Source: Anaerolineaceae bacterium
GTDB lineage: Bacteria > Chloroflexota > Anaerolineae > Anaerolineales > Anaerolineaceae
Reading direction: 5' to 3'
NCBI GenBank assembly: GCA_012839565.1
Contig: DUMZ01000005.1
Span: forward strand, 171,444-235,443
Length of the DNA: 64,000 nt
Numbering within the stretch: position 1 is the stretch's first letter; every line of letters begins with the position of its first letter. This document shows positions 19,454-27,740 of the stretch, piece after piece. The notes under the pieces were generated by a model. The model searched no databases. It saw only the letters and a program-made list of their open reading frames with translations, and had not been told where the DNA came from. Position numbers and translations under genes: made by a program.

Positions 19454-19984
19454 ATGACTAAGGAAAAGAAAACAGAAGAAACTAAAGAAGAAACCCAAAA
19501 AACCTATACCCAGGCGGACATCGACGCTTATCAAACCGCGTTAGATGACGCCCAAGCCGTTGCCGAACAGTATCTGGAAGACCTACAACGCGAACGCGCC
19601 TCTTTTGTCAATTACAAAAAGCGCGTTGACCAGGACAACCAGCTGATGGCTGATATCCAGCTAGGCAAAAGCATCAACCTCTTCTTACCCGTGATTGATG
19701 ACCTTGAACGCGCGCTAAAAAATCAGCCCGAAGATATGGCCAGCAAAGCCTGGGCTGAAGGCATAGAACTCATCTTACAAAAGTTGCGCACCGCAATGGC
19801 TAAACTCAACGTTGAAGTAATTGACATCAAACCCGGTGATGAATTCGACCCCACCGACCAGGAAGCCCTCACCCACGAAGAGAGTGAGACCTACAAAGAC
19901 GGTCAGGTGATTGAAGTTGTTCAAACTGGGTATAAATTAAAAGATCGCATCATTCGCCCCGCTGCAGTTCGGGTCGCAAAATAG
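19454..19984 (+). CDS. grpE: Nucleotide exchange factor GrpE
   Basis: Releases ADP from DnaK. A 176-residue protein with a charged, disordered start (residues 1-25), a long coiled coil (about 25-85) and the C-terminal beta domain. Family marks are [13 protein letters not shown] and the segment ALTHEESE (normally HEAV in relatives), ending in [18 protein letters not shown] 19454 has a modest RBS (AGAGGCAGGA). It is third-from-last of the hrcA-grpE-dnaK block and sits ten bases before dnaK. Confidence 0.95.
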   Translation: MTKEKKTEETKEETQKTYTQADIDAYQTALDDAQAVAEQYLEDLQRERASFVNYKKRVDQDNQLMADIQLGKSINLFLPVIDDLERALKNQPEDMASKAWAEGIELILQKLRTAMAKLNVEVIDIKPGDEFDPTDQEALTHEESETYKDGQVIEVVQTGYKLKDRIIRPAAVRVAK

Positions 19985-19994
19985 GAGAAGAAAC

Positions 19995-21908
19995 ATGGCA
20001 AAAATTATTGGTATTGACTTAGGCACCACCAACTCTGTGGCTGCTGTAATGATGGGTGGCGAACCCGTGGTTATCCCTTCCGCTGAAGGTGAACGCCTTA
20101 TCCCTTCAGTTGTCGCTGTCAACAAAAACGGCGAACGACTTGTAGGTCGTGTGGCACGCAACCAGGCCATCATTAACCCCGAAAACACGATTTTCTCAAT
20201 CAAACGTTTTATGGGACGTCGTTATGATGACCTTGAAGTGCAACGCGCTTTGAGCCACATCCCTTATCGCATCAGCAAAGCCCCCAACGGCGATATGCAG
20301 GTGGATATGGGTGGCAAACAGTATAGTGCCCAGGAAATTTCTGCGATGATTCTCAGCAAAATCAAACGCGACGCCGAAGCCTATCTGGGCGAACCCGTTA
20401 CCCAGGCGGTTATTACCGTGCCGGCTTACTTCAACGACGCGCAACGCAACGCCACCAAAGACGCTGGCAAAATTGCCGGCCTGGACGTGCTGCGCATCAT
20501 CAACGAGCCAACCGCCTCATCCCTTGCTTATGGGCTCGACAAAAAAGATAAAAACGAGATTATCGCGGTCTATGACCTCGGTGGCGGGACCTTTGATATT
20601 TCCATTCTCGAAGTTGGCGATGGCGTCTTCCAGGTGAAATCCACCTCGGGCGATACATTCCTGGGTGGCGATGACTTTGACCAGCGCATCATTAACTGGC
20701 TGGCTGATGACTTCAAACGCGAGCAAGGCCTTGACCTCCGCCAGGACCGCCAGGCCCTGCAACGTCTAAAAGAAGCTGCTGAAAAAGCCAAGATTGAACT
20801 CTCCAGCACCATGCAGGCTGAAATCAACCTGCCTTATATCACCGCGGATGCCACTGGCCCCAAACACCTGGTGACCACGCTAACCCGTTCTAAGTTTGAG
20901 CAACTGAGCGCGGACCTTATCGAGAAATCTCTCAAACCCGTTGCCCAGGCACTGGCCGATGCCAACCTGAAACCCGGCGACATTCACGAAGTCGTCATGG
21001 TCGGTGGCATGACCCGTATGCCCGCCGTGCAAGAAGCCGTGCGCAAGTACTTCAACCGCGAGCCCCATAAGGGTGTTAACCCCGACGAAGTCGTCGCGAT
21101 CGGTGCCGCCATTCAGGCCGGCGTTTTAGGTGGCGACGTGAAAGACATTTTGCTGCTAGACGTTACCCCGCTTTCACTCTCAATTGAAACTCTGGGTGGC
21201 ATCGCCACGCCGCTCATTAAGCGCAACACCACTATCCCCACACGCGAAAGCCAGGTCTTCTCCACCGCTTCCGATAGCCAAACCCAGGTTGAAATCAACG
21301 TGCTGCAAGGCGAACGCCCCATGGCGATTGACAACAAAAGCCTTGGCAAATTCACCCTGGACGGCATTCCGCCCGCCCCACGTGGTGTACCCCAAATTGA
21401 AGTAACTTTCGATATCAACGTCAACGGTATCCTTGAAGTTACCGCGAAAGACAAAGCCACGGGCCGACAGCAAAATATTACTATCACCGCTTCCAGTGGA
21501 TTGAGCGATGCTGAAATTGAACAGATGCGCCGCGACGCAGAAGCCCACGCCGAAGAAGACCAGAAACGCCGTGAGCTCATCGAAGCCCGCAATACCGCTG
21601 ATAACGCCATCTATACAACCGAAAAGACCCTCAAAGACCTTGGCGATAAGGTCAGCGAGCAACACAAAGCCGCGGTTGAAGATCAAATCGCTACGCTGCG
21701 CAGACTCCGCGAAGAAGATGACGCTGAAGCCATCAACAAGGCGATTGAAGATTTGATGAAAACCCTTCAGGAAATCGGACAAGCCGCCTATGCGCAGGAA
21801 CAAGCCCAGGCGCAACAAGCCCCACAAGACGATGGCACCGGTCAGGGCACATCTCACGCTGATGACCAGGGCGATGTCATCGATGGCGAGTTCACGGAAG
21901 CGAACTAA
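19995..21908 (+). CDS. dnaK: Molecular chaperone DnaK (Hsp70)
   Basis: An ATP-driven chaperone of 637 residues. The ATPase domain (1-375) has [32 protein letters not shown] and [11 protein letters not shown]. The linker [16 protein letters not shown] leads to the substrate domain and a helical lid. The tail is Gln/Ala-rich and ends in [12 protein letters not shown], similar to the EEVD-like ends of many bacterial DnaK. An SD (AGGAGAAG) precedes ATG. The 24-residue insertion typical of Gram-negative DnaK in subdomain IB was not checked by alignment. Confidence 0.98.
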   Translation: MAKIIGIDLGTTNSVAAVMMGGEPVVIPSAEGERLIPSVVAVNKNGERLVGRVARNQAIINPENTIFSIKRFMGRRYDDLEVQRALSHIPYRISKAPNGDMQVDMGGKQYSAQEISAMILSKIKRDAEAYLGEPVTQAVITVPAYFNDAQRNATKDAGKIAGLDVLRIINEPTASSLAYGLDKKDKNEIIAVYDLGGGTFDISILEVGDGVFQVKSTSGDTFLGGDDFDQRIINWLADDFKREQGLDLRQDRQALQRLKEAAEKAKIELSSTMQAEINLPYITADATGPKHLVTTLTRSKFEQLSADLIEKSLKPVAQALADANLKPGDIHEVVMVGGMTRMPAVQEAVRKYFNREPHKGVNPDEVVAIGAAIQAGVLGGDVKDILLLDVTPLSLSIETLGGIATPLIKRNTTIPTRESQVFSTASDSQTQVEINVLQGERPMAIDNKSLGKFTLDGIPPAPRGVPQIEVTFDINVNGILEVTAKDKATGRQQNITITASSGLSDAEIEQMRRDAEAHAEEDQKRRELIEARNTADNAIYTTEKTLKDLGDKVSEQHKAAVEDQIATLRRLREEDDAEAINKAIEDLMKTLQEIGQAAYAQEQAQAQQAPQDDGTGQGTSHADDQGDVIDGEFTEAN

Positions 21909-21961
21909 GACAATTCAAACAGGAACGATGAAGACAGTAATTTCCAGAGAAAACGAAATGC

Positions 21962-21992
21962 AAAGCTCGTGGTCAGGAGACCACGAGCGAAC
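21962..21992. repeat. REP-like palindromic repeat, copy 2
   Basis: A 31-base element with a perfect 10-bp stem GCTCGTGGTC / GACCACGAGC and an AGGA loop, the second copy of the element at 15499. It lies 54 bases after the dnaK stop, where it could stabilise or end part of the hrcA-grpE-dnaK message. Confidence 0.75.
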
Positions 21993-22090
21993 TTTCGTTC
22001 GGGCCCTCGTTCGGACACCTGTTCGGACACTGCTTGCGTGTCGAGCTCTTTTCTCGACATGGTTTCCTGACCATGTCCTTCACTCATTTA
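21993..22090. repeat. Repeat-rich dnaK-dnaJ spacer with further hairpins
   Basis: Downstream of the palindrome are two direct copies of GTTCGGACAC (22009, 22021), a TCGAG/CTCGA hairpin (22041-22057) and GACATGGT-TTCCTG-ACCATGTC (22056-22077). No gene is seen in the 265-base dnaK-dnaJ gap, and there is no clear dnaJ promoter. Confidence 0.5.
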
Positions 22091-22173
22091 GAAACAGCAA
22101 TGTTTAATATGAGCGTTTCGATGATGAGAGCCCTCACCAAGTCCTTCATCGTCATCATTTAAGTGACATAAAC

Positions 22174-23310
22174 ATGGCAGAAAAAAGAGACTATTACGAA
22201 GTGCTGGGCATTCCCCGAAGTGCCAGCCAAGACGATATCAAAAACGCTTTTCGCAGTTTGGCGCGCGAATACCATCCTGACGTCAATAAATCGCCTGACG
22301 CGGAAGAACGCTTTAAGGAAATTAACGAAGCCTACGGCGTCCTGAGTGACCCCGAAAAACGCGCCGCCTACGACCGCTTTGGTTTCCAGGGCGTTAACAC
22401 CAGCGGCATGCCCAACTACGCCGACATCGGACTGGGTGACTTAATGGACCTTTTGTTTGGCTTTGGTATGGGTGGTTTTGGTGGTTTTGGCGGACGAAGC
22501 ACACGCGCGGCTAACGCGCCCAGACGTGGCGCTGACCTTAGCACCCGCGTTAGACTGAGCTTTGAAGAAGCCGTTTTTGGCACGGAAAAGGAAGTGTCCA
22601 TCTCCCGCAACGAGCGCTGTAGCACCTGCGGCGGGAATGGCGCAGCACCTGGTACAGGCATCGTAACTTGCCAAACCTGCCATGGGCAAGGCGAAGTGCG
22701 CCAGATGCAACAGACCTTTCTGGGGTCCATGGTGCAAGTCACCACCTGCCCGACCTGTCGCGGACGCGGCGAGATGGTTGAAGTGCCCTGCAACACCTGC
22801 AGTGGCACCGGTCTGGAACGCAAAAATGTCAATTTAAACGTAAGAATTCCCGCCGGCGTGGATGATGGCAACCAGGTGCGTCTCGTTGGCGAAGGCCAGC
22901 CAGGCGCCTTTGGCGGGCCCAACGGCAATCTCTTTATCCGCCTTGAAGTCGCCCCACATCAATTCTTCAGACGCAGTGGCAACGACATTCTGTTAGACAT
23001 CGACATCAACATGGCGCAAGCCGCTCTGGGCGATGAAATTACCGTGCCCACCCTTGATGGCGACCAGAGCCTGCGCATTCCACCCGGCACTCAGCCCGGC
23101 AAGGTCTTCAAACTGCGCGACAAAGGCGTGCCCGTGCTCAACCGCGATGCGCGTGGCGATCAACTGGTCACCATCAATGTACAAATCCCCAGAAACCTCA
23201 CCCACGAACAGGAAGAACTCCTGCAAGCGCTTAGTCGCACGATGGGACGCGAAGTTAAAATTCAGGAACGCAGCTTCCTGGACAAATTAAAGGACGCTTT
23301 CCTTGGATAA
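22174..23310 (+). CDS. dnaJ: Molecular chaperone DnaJ (Hsp40)
   Basis: Stimulates the DnaK ATPase and delivers substrates. The 378 residues have the classic type I order: J domain (residues 4-68) with HPD, a short G/F region (GFGGFGGRS), four zinc repeats ([32 protein letters not shown], about 147-215) and the two C-terminal beta domains. ATG 22174 has no clear SD. The spacer to dnaK carries REP-like hairpins, so dnaJ level may differ from dnaK. Its last eight bases overlap prmA. Confidence 0.97.
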   Translation: MAEKRDYYEVLGIPRSASQDDIKNAFRSLAREYHPDVNKSPDAEERFKEINEAYGVLSDPEKRAAYDRFGFQGVNTSGMPNYADIGLGDLMDLLFGFGMGGFGGFGGRSTRAANAPRRGADLSTRVRLSFEEAVFGTEKEVSISRNERCSTCGGNGAAPGTGIVTCQTCHGQGEVRQMQQTFLGSMVQVTTCPTCRGRGEMVEVPCNTCSGTGLERKNVNLNVRIPAGVDDGNQVRLVGEGQPGAFGGPNGNLFIRLEVAPHQFFRRSGNDILLDIDINMAQAALGDEITVPTLDGDQSLRIPPGTQPGKVFKLRDKGVPVLNRDARGDQLVTINVQIPRNLTHEQEELLQALSRTMGREVKIQERSFLDKLKDAFLG

Positions 23311-24268
23311 TTCAACAGACAATCAAAAAAACAACACACCAGATCTTGGCGATTACGCCTGGCTGGAAGTATCGCTGGTTTGCAGTGGCGAAATTGCTGA
23401 AGCCATCAGCGAACTTTTTTCACGCTATGCGCCCGATGGCGTCGTTTTGCATAGCATCACCAGCTTCGACACCGCCGATTACGAGGAAGTACCCACCGGC
23501 GATATGCGCGTGGTGGCCTATCTCGCCAACGACGAAAACCTTGAGGATACACTCTATAAACTGGAAGAGTCGCTTTTTTATATGCGCCAAATCCTGCCTT
23601 TTGACGAGCTTGAAAAAGCCTGGGTAGAAAATCAGGACTGGATTGCAGCCTGGAAACAGCATTATCACCCCTTGCCCATCGGCAAAAACCTGATGATTCT
23701 GCCCGCCTGGGTTGACCCCAGCGTGGCTGGCGAACGCACGCCCATCATCATCTCGCCCGATATGGCTTTTGGCACCGGCACCCATCCCAGCACGCAACTG
23801 TGTATGGCCGCTCTCGAAAAATACGGTTGCCAGGGGAAAAACGTCATTGACATCGGTTGTGGCAGTGGCATTTTAGCTATTCAGGCTGTCCGCCAAGGTG
23901 CGGCGGCTGTTTTGGGCGTGGATAACGACCCCGACGCCATTCCCAGTTGCGTGCGCAACGCCGCGCTCAATGGCATGGAAGAAGGACGTATTATCTTTGA
24001 AGTAGGCACGCATACCGATATCCTGGCACGCGAAGATGGCTTAAATCAGGCACCGGTCGTCCTGGCAAACATCCTGTCGCCGATTCTCACCCAAATGTTG
24101 CACACCGGCCTGGCGGATATCGTCTCGCCCGATGGCATCATCATCATGGGCGGTATCTTAGACACCCAAGCCCCTGAGCTTATTGACGTGGCAGAAACCA
24201 AGGACTTGCACCATATCGAAACACTTCAAGATGGCGACTGGGTGGTCTTGGTCTTTAAGCGTTCTTAA
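23303..24268 (+). CDS. prmA: Ribosomal protein L11 methyltransferase
   Basis: Methylates L11 using S-adenosylmethionine. The 321 residues comprise an N-terminal substrate-recognition domain (about 1-115) and a Rossmann methyltransferase domain with [24 protein letters not shown] and [10 protein letters not shown]. The start is TTG 23303, overlapping dnaJ by eight bases. It is supported by AAAGGA eight bases upstream and by the lack of another early start before the conserved WLEVSL segment. prmA after dnaJ is the standard order in Firmicutes-like genomes. Confidence 0.92.
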   Translation: MDNSTDNQKNNTPDLGDYAWLEVSLVCSGEIAEAISELFSRYAPDGVVLHSITSFDTADYEEVPTGDMRVVAYLANDENLEDTLYKLEESLFYMRQILPFDELEKAWVENQDWIAAWKQHYHPLPIGKNLMILPAWVDPSVAGERTPIIISPDMAFGTGTHPSTQLCMAALEKYGCQGKNVIDIGCGSGILAIQAVRQGAAAVLGVDNDPDAIPSCVRNAALNGMEEGRIIFEVGTHTDILAREDGLNQAPVVLANILSPILTQMLHTGLADIVSPDGIIIMGGILDTQAPELIDVAETKDLHHIETLQDGDWVVLVFKRS

Positions 24269-24295
24269 ACAAATCAAACAATCTATGTTAAAAAC

Positions 24296-24322
24296 ACAGA
24301 GCCTGCGTAATGCAAGCTCTGT
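24296..24322 (-). terminator. Terminator of bcd-etfB-etfA
   Basis: Stem ACAGAGC / GCTCTGT with an inner TGC/GCA pairing. On the minus strand it runs into GTTTTT, so it serves the etfA side of this convergent junction; on the plus strand no T-run follows. Confidence 0.7.
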
Positions 24323-24344
24323 TGATTATCAAAGCATAAAACGC

Positions 24345-25352
24345 TTATTCTTGTCGGGAAGCCAAAATCTTCTCAGTCAGCATAGGCACGATGCGGTGCA
24401 AATCGCCCACAATACCCACGTCCGCCACGTTGAAGATCGGCGCGTCGGGGTCTTTGTTAATAGCGACGATGTAGTCGGATTCTTCCATGCCAGCCAGGTG
24501 CTGAATAGCGCCGGAGATACCACAGGCGATGTAAAGCTGGGGTCGCACGGTTTTACCCGTTTGCCCGACCTGACGTTCTTTGGGTTGCCAGCCGGCATCC
24601 ACCACCGCGCGCGAGCAGGACACCTCGCCACCCAGAGCGTCTGCCAGACCTTGCAGCATCTCAAAACAGCTCGCGTCACCCATGCCACGCCCACCCGAGA
24701 CCAAAACTTTAGCCTGGGTGATATCAATCTTGTGGGAAACTTTCTTGATAACTTCTTCAATCTCGAACCAGCACTGGTTTTCTTCGAAAGTGTAATCGAA
24801 ATTCACAATTTCACCTTCGCGGGAGTCATCGCGCAGTTCCTTAACCATCACGCCGGGACGCACAGTTGCCATTGATGGACGATGATCGGGGCAGATAATG
24901 GTTGCCATCAGGTTACCGCCAAAAGCGGGACGGGTCATGCGGAATTCTTTGCTTTCAGGGTCAATATCCAGGCTGGTGCAGTCAGCGGTCAGACCGGTAT
25001 GTATACGGCCTGCCACCCGTGGCGCCAGGTCACGCCCAATAGCGGTCGCGCCAAAAAGTACGATTTCGGGTTTGTAGCTTTCAATAATCGCGGTTACACC
25101 CTGGGTATAGGGTTCCGTGCGATATTCATCCAGTACTGGGTCATCAATAATAATCACATGGTCCGCGCCAAAAGCAATCAAGTCTTTAGCCAAATGCGAA
25201 ACGTTATGACCCAACAAAATCACGCTGACATCAGTTTGTAAATCTTGCGCCAAATCGCGCGCTTTGCCGATAAGTTCAAGCGACACATTGCTCAGCTCGC
25301 CGTGTACCTGTTGGGCAAAAGTAAATACACCTTTATAGTCTTCAATCGTCAT
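24345..25352 (-). CDS. etfA: Electron transfer flavoprotein subunit alpha
   Basis: The FAD-binding subunit of ETF, 335 residues. The N-terminal alpha/beta domain holds GLTADCTSLDID and TRPAFGGNLMATI; the C-terminal FAD domain has VSGGRGMGD, DAGWQPKERQVGQTGK and the signature GISGAIQHLAGM with INKDPDAPIF. It carries electrons between flavoproteins; here the partner is the acyl-CoA dehydrogenase of the same operon. The GLTADCT and ATVRPGVM segments resemble ETFs of butyrate-forming anaerobes, some of which bifurcate electrons; that is not proven here. SD GGAGGT precedes ATG. Confidence 0.95.
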   Translation of the reverse strand: MTIEDYKGVFTFAQQVHGELSNVSLELIGKARDLAQDLQTDVSVILLGHNVSHLAKDLIAFGADHVIIIDDPVLDEYRTEPYTQGVTAIIESYKPEIVLFGATAIGRDLAPRVAGRIHTGLTADCTSLDIDPESKEFRMTRPAFGGNLMATIICPDHRPSMATVRPGVMVKELRDDSREGEIVNFDYTFEENQCWFEIEEVIKKVSHKIDITQAKVLVSGGRGMGDASCFEMLQGLADALGGEVSCSRAVVDAGWQPKERQVGQTGKTVRPQLYIACGISGAIQHLAGMEESDYIVAINKDPDAPIFNVADVGIVGDLHRIVPMLTEKILASRQE

Positions 25353-25365
25353 TGTTTACCTCCAC

Positions 25366-26148
25366 CTAAAGCAGATACTTTTCTTTGAGCTTGTCAAAAA
25401 TAAATTCCACCGATTCCTCAACACCTTCTTCGATTTTCATTCCGGGTGCTTTCATGGTCTTGGGGAACGATTTTGCCACACGTGTTGGGGAACCACGATA
25501 GCCGATATTGCTGTCATCCACGGGCACGTCCGGGCGGTTCCATTCAACGATTTCCGCCTCGCGCCAGGCGTCGAAAATGGCGCCGGGGGTCATATAGCGG
25601 GGCTTGTTGAGTTCACCCAAGGCGGTGATGAGCACAGGGAACTTCGCGCGTACGAGATGCGAGTAGTCCTCAAACTGGCGTTTGACCACAAGCGTATCAC
25701 CATCCACGTGGACTTCCTCGGCATAGCTGATGTTGGGGATGCCCAAATGTTCAGCGGTTTCAGGCCCAACCTGCGCGGTATCGCCGTCAATCGCCTGGCG
25801 ACCGGTGATGATGAGGTCATAATCCAGTTTGCTGATTGCCGCGGCCAAAATGCTGGAAGTCGCCCAGGTGTCTGAGGCGGCAAAAGCACGGTCGGTGATC
25901 AAATAAGCCGCGTCCGCGCCCATGGCGAGAGCTTCGCGCAACATTTCTCTGGCCTGGAAGGGGCCCATGCTAATCACACTCACGTGCGCGCCATGTTCAT
26001 CTTTGATACGCAAAGCGGCTTCAAGGCCAGCCTTATCATCCGGGTTCATGATTGAGGGAACACCCTCACGAATCAAGGTACCGGTCTTGGGGTCAAGCTT
26101 GACTTCGGTGGTATCGGGTACCTGTTTGATACAAACAATAATCTTCAT
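25366..26148 (-). CDS. etfB: Electron transfer flavoprotein subunit beta
   Basis: 260 residues, starting MKIIVCIKQVPDT as usual. The AMP/FAD-site segments VISMGPFQAREMLREALAMG and TGRQAIDGDTAQVGP are clear. It pairs with EtfA. ATG 26148 is preceded by AGAGGTG; the track GTG at 26154 lies within that SD. Order bcd-etfB-etfA with 8- and 13-base gaps shows one operon. Confidence 0.95.
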   Translation of the reverse strand: MKIIVCIKQVPDTTEVKLDPKTGTLIREGVPSIMNPDDKAGLEAALRIKDEHGAHVSVISMGPFQAREMLREALAMGADAAYLITDRAFAASDTWATSSILAAAISKLDYDLIITGRQAIDGDTAQVGPETAEHLGIPNISYAEEVHVDGDTLVVKRQFEDYSHLVRAKFPVLITALGELNKPRYMTPGAIFDAWREAEIVEWNRPDVPVDDSNIGYRGSPTRVAKSFPKTMKAPGMKIEEGVEESVEFIFDKLKEKYLL

Positions 26149-26156
26149 CAGCACCT

Positions 26157-27296
26157 CTACTTCAACAGGGCAGCAGAAACAACCATCAACATCACTTCTG
26201 AAGTGCCCTCATAAATTTCTGTAATCTTCGCGTCGCGCATCATGCGTTCAACGCCGTAGTCCTGGATATAACCATAACCACCATGCAATTGCACGGCCTG
26301 GTTGGTAATCCACGAGGCTACGCGCGAAGCTTTGAGTTTGGCCATAGCCGCTTCCACACTGTGTTTTTCACCTTTGTCGTACTTGCTGGCGGCAAGATAA
26401 ACCAACCAGCGCGCGGCTTCAAGTTCAGTTTTCATTTCAGCCAGTTTGAATTGCGTGTTTTGGAAAGCTGAAATAGGGCGACCAAATTGCTTACGTTCCT
26501 TAACATAGGCCACAGTTTTCTCCAATGCGCCACCAGCGATGCCCAGAGCCTGCGCGGCGATGCCGATGCGGCCATCATCCAGGGTGCTCATTGCCACGCC
26601 AAAACCTTTGCCTTCTTTACCTAAGAGTTGGTCTTTCGGAATGCGACAATCGCGGAAGATGAGTTCGCGTGTCGCGGAGCCACGAATACCCATTTTCTTC
26701 TCGTTGATGCCAAATTCAAAACCGGGCGTGCCCTTTTCGACGATGAATGCGGAAATACCGCGGGTTCCGGCGGCTTTATCGGTCATTGCAAAAATGACAT
26801 AGATTTCCGCCTCGCCACCGTTGGTGATGAAAATTTTGTTACCATTGATGACCCACTCATCACCGTCCAATACAGCCTTGGTTTGTTGGCCGGCGGCGTC
26901 GGTACCGGCTTCTGGTTCGGTAAGACCAAAAGCGCCAATTTTTCTGCCATCAGCCAGTGGGCGCAGAAACTTGTCTTTTTGTTCCGGCGTGCCGTAGGCG
27001 TTAATCGCGCCTGCGCACAGTGATGTGTGCGCCGAGAGAATAACACCCGTGGTTCCACAAACTTTTGAGATTTCCTCAACCGCGAGCGCGTAGGTCAGGT
27101 AATCACAACCCTGCCCACCCCACTCTTTGGAAAAAGGAATACCCATAAAGCCGTATTTTTGCATTAAGGCGACTGTTTCAGTCGGGAAACGGTGATTTTC
27201 ATCAACCTCTTCCGCGATGGGAGCCACCTCATTTTGCGCGAAATCTCTAAAGAGTTTCTGCGCCATCGCATATTCATTCGTTAAGGAAAAATCCAT
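26157..27296 (-). CDS. bcd: Acyl-CoA dehydrogenase, butyryl-CoA dehydrogenase type
   Basis: A 379-residue FAD enzyme. Family motifs: GAFGLTEPEAGTDA (FAD/substrate), the FITNGG strand, KERKQFGRPI, QLHGGYGYIQDYGVERMMRDAK split across 330-355, and IYEGTSE with the catalytic Glu position of short/medium-chain enzymes. Its neighbours etfB-etfA and the thl-crt-hbd operon nearby point to crotonyl-CoA reduction to butyryl-CoA; degradation in reverse is also possible. The symbol is given for that role and the exact chain length is not certain. RBS AAAGGATGG. Confidence 0.88.
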   Translation of the reverse strand: MDFSLTNEYAMAQKLFRDFAQNEVAPIAEEVDENHRFPTETVALMQKYGFMGIPFSKEWGGQGCDYLTYALAVEEISKVCGTTGVILSAHTSLCAGAINAYGTPEQKDKFLRPLADGRKIGAFGLTEPEAGTDAAGQQTKAVLDGDEWVINGNKIFITNGGEAEIYVIFAMTDKAAGTRGISAFIVEKGTPGFEFGINEKKMGIRGSATRELIFRDCRIPKDQLLGKEGKGFGVAMSTLDDGRIGIAAQALGIAGGALEKTVAYVKERKQFGRPISAFQNTQFKLAEMKTELEAARWLVYLAASKYDKGEKHSVEAAMAKLKASRVASWITNQAVQLHGGYGYIQDYGVERMMRDAKITEIYEGTSEVMLMVVSAALLK

Positions 27297-27740
27297 AAGC
27301 CATCCTTTTTTAAGTATTCACTATTGTTTTCAACGCTAAAAAACGCAAGTTGCCTCACGCGAGTTTATTATAGTCCAGATTAATCATTTCGGGCGGGATT
27401 CTTCAATATAAAAAGACTATTCTCATCCCAATACTTGCGCAACTGATTTTATCCACGGCGAGATGCCGGAACAAGAATTAATATCCCCCCGTGCTGGTGT
27501 TCTCGTTGAGCACTTTTCGCGCATGGCGGGAAATTTCCAAGCATTTCATCTTTGCTGCACCCTTCTGATACAGACTGTCCATACCCTGCATTTTCACTTC
27601 GGCAAGAATCAAGCATGAGACTTACACTTTGATCTCAGCGAACAAGCTTATGCCACAACGATATGCCAGGTGGATGCATAATTCCCATCCACCCAGCTTC
27701 TAAACATCAAATCAATACCACGAAAACACAGCTCAAGAAC
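27297..27740. other. 444-base gap with no gene
   Basis: No coding sequence is supported. It holds a possible bcd promoter (27367) and a hairpin GGTGGATG / CATCCACC (27669-27693), without a T-run, 48 bases past the stop of the repeat-protein gene. Nothing else stood out. Confidence 0.5.
27367..27372 (-). promoter_or_regulatory. Possible -10 of bcd-etfBA
   Basis: TATAAT on the minus strand 70 bases before the bcd ATG. No good -35 at normal spacing, so this is tentative. Confidence 0.35.

Noticed and set aside
21180-21857. 225-residue minus-strand ORF
   Set aside because: Shadow of the dnaK 3' half.
24183-24875. 230-residue plus-strand ORF
   Set aside because: Begins inside prmA and runs antisense over etfA; both are well-supported genes.
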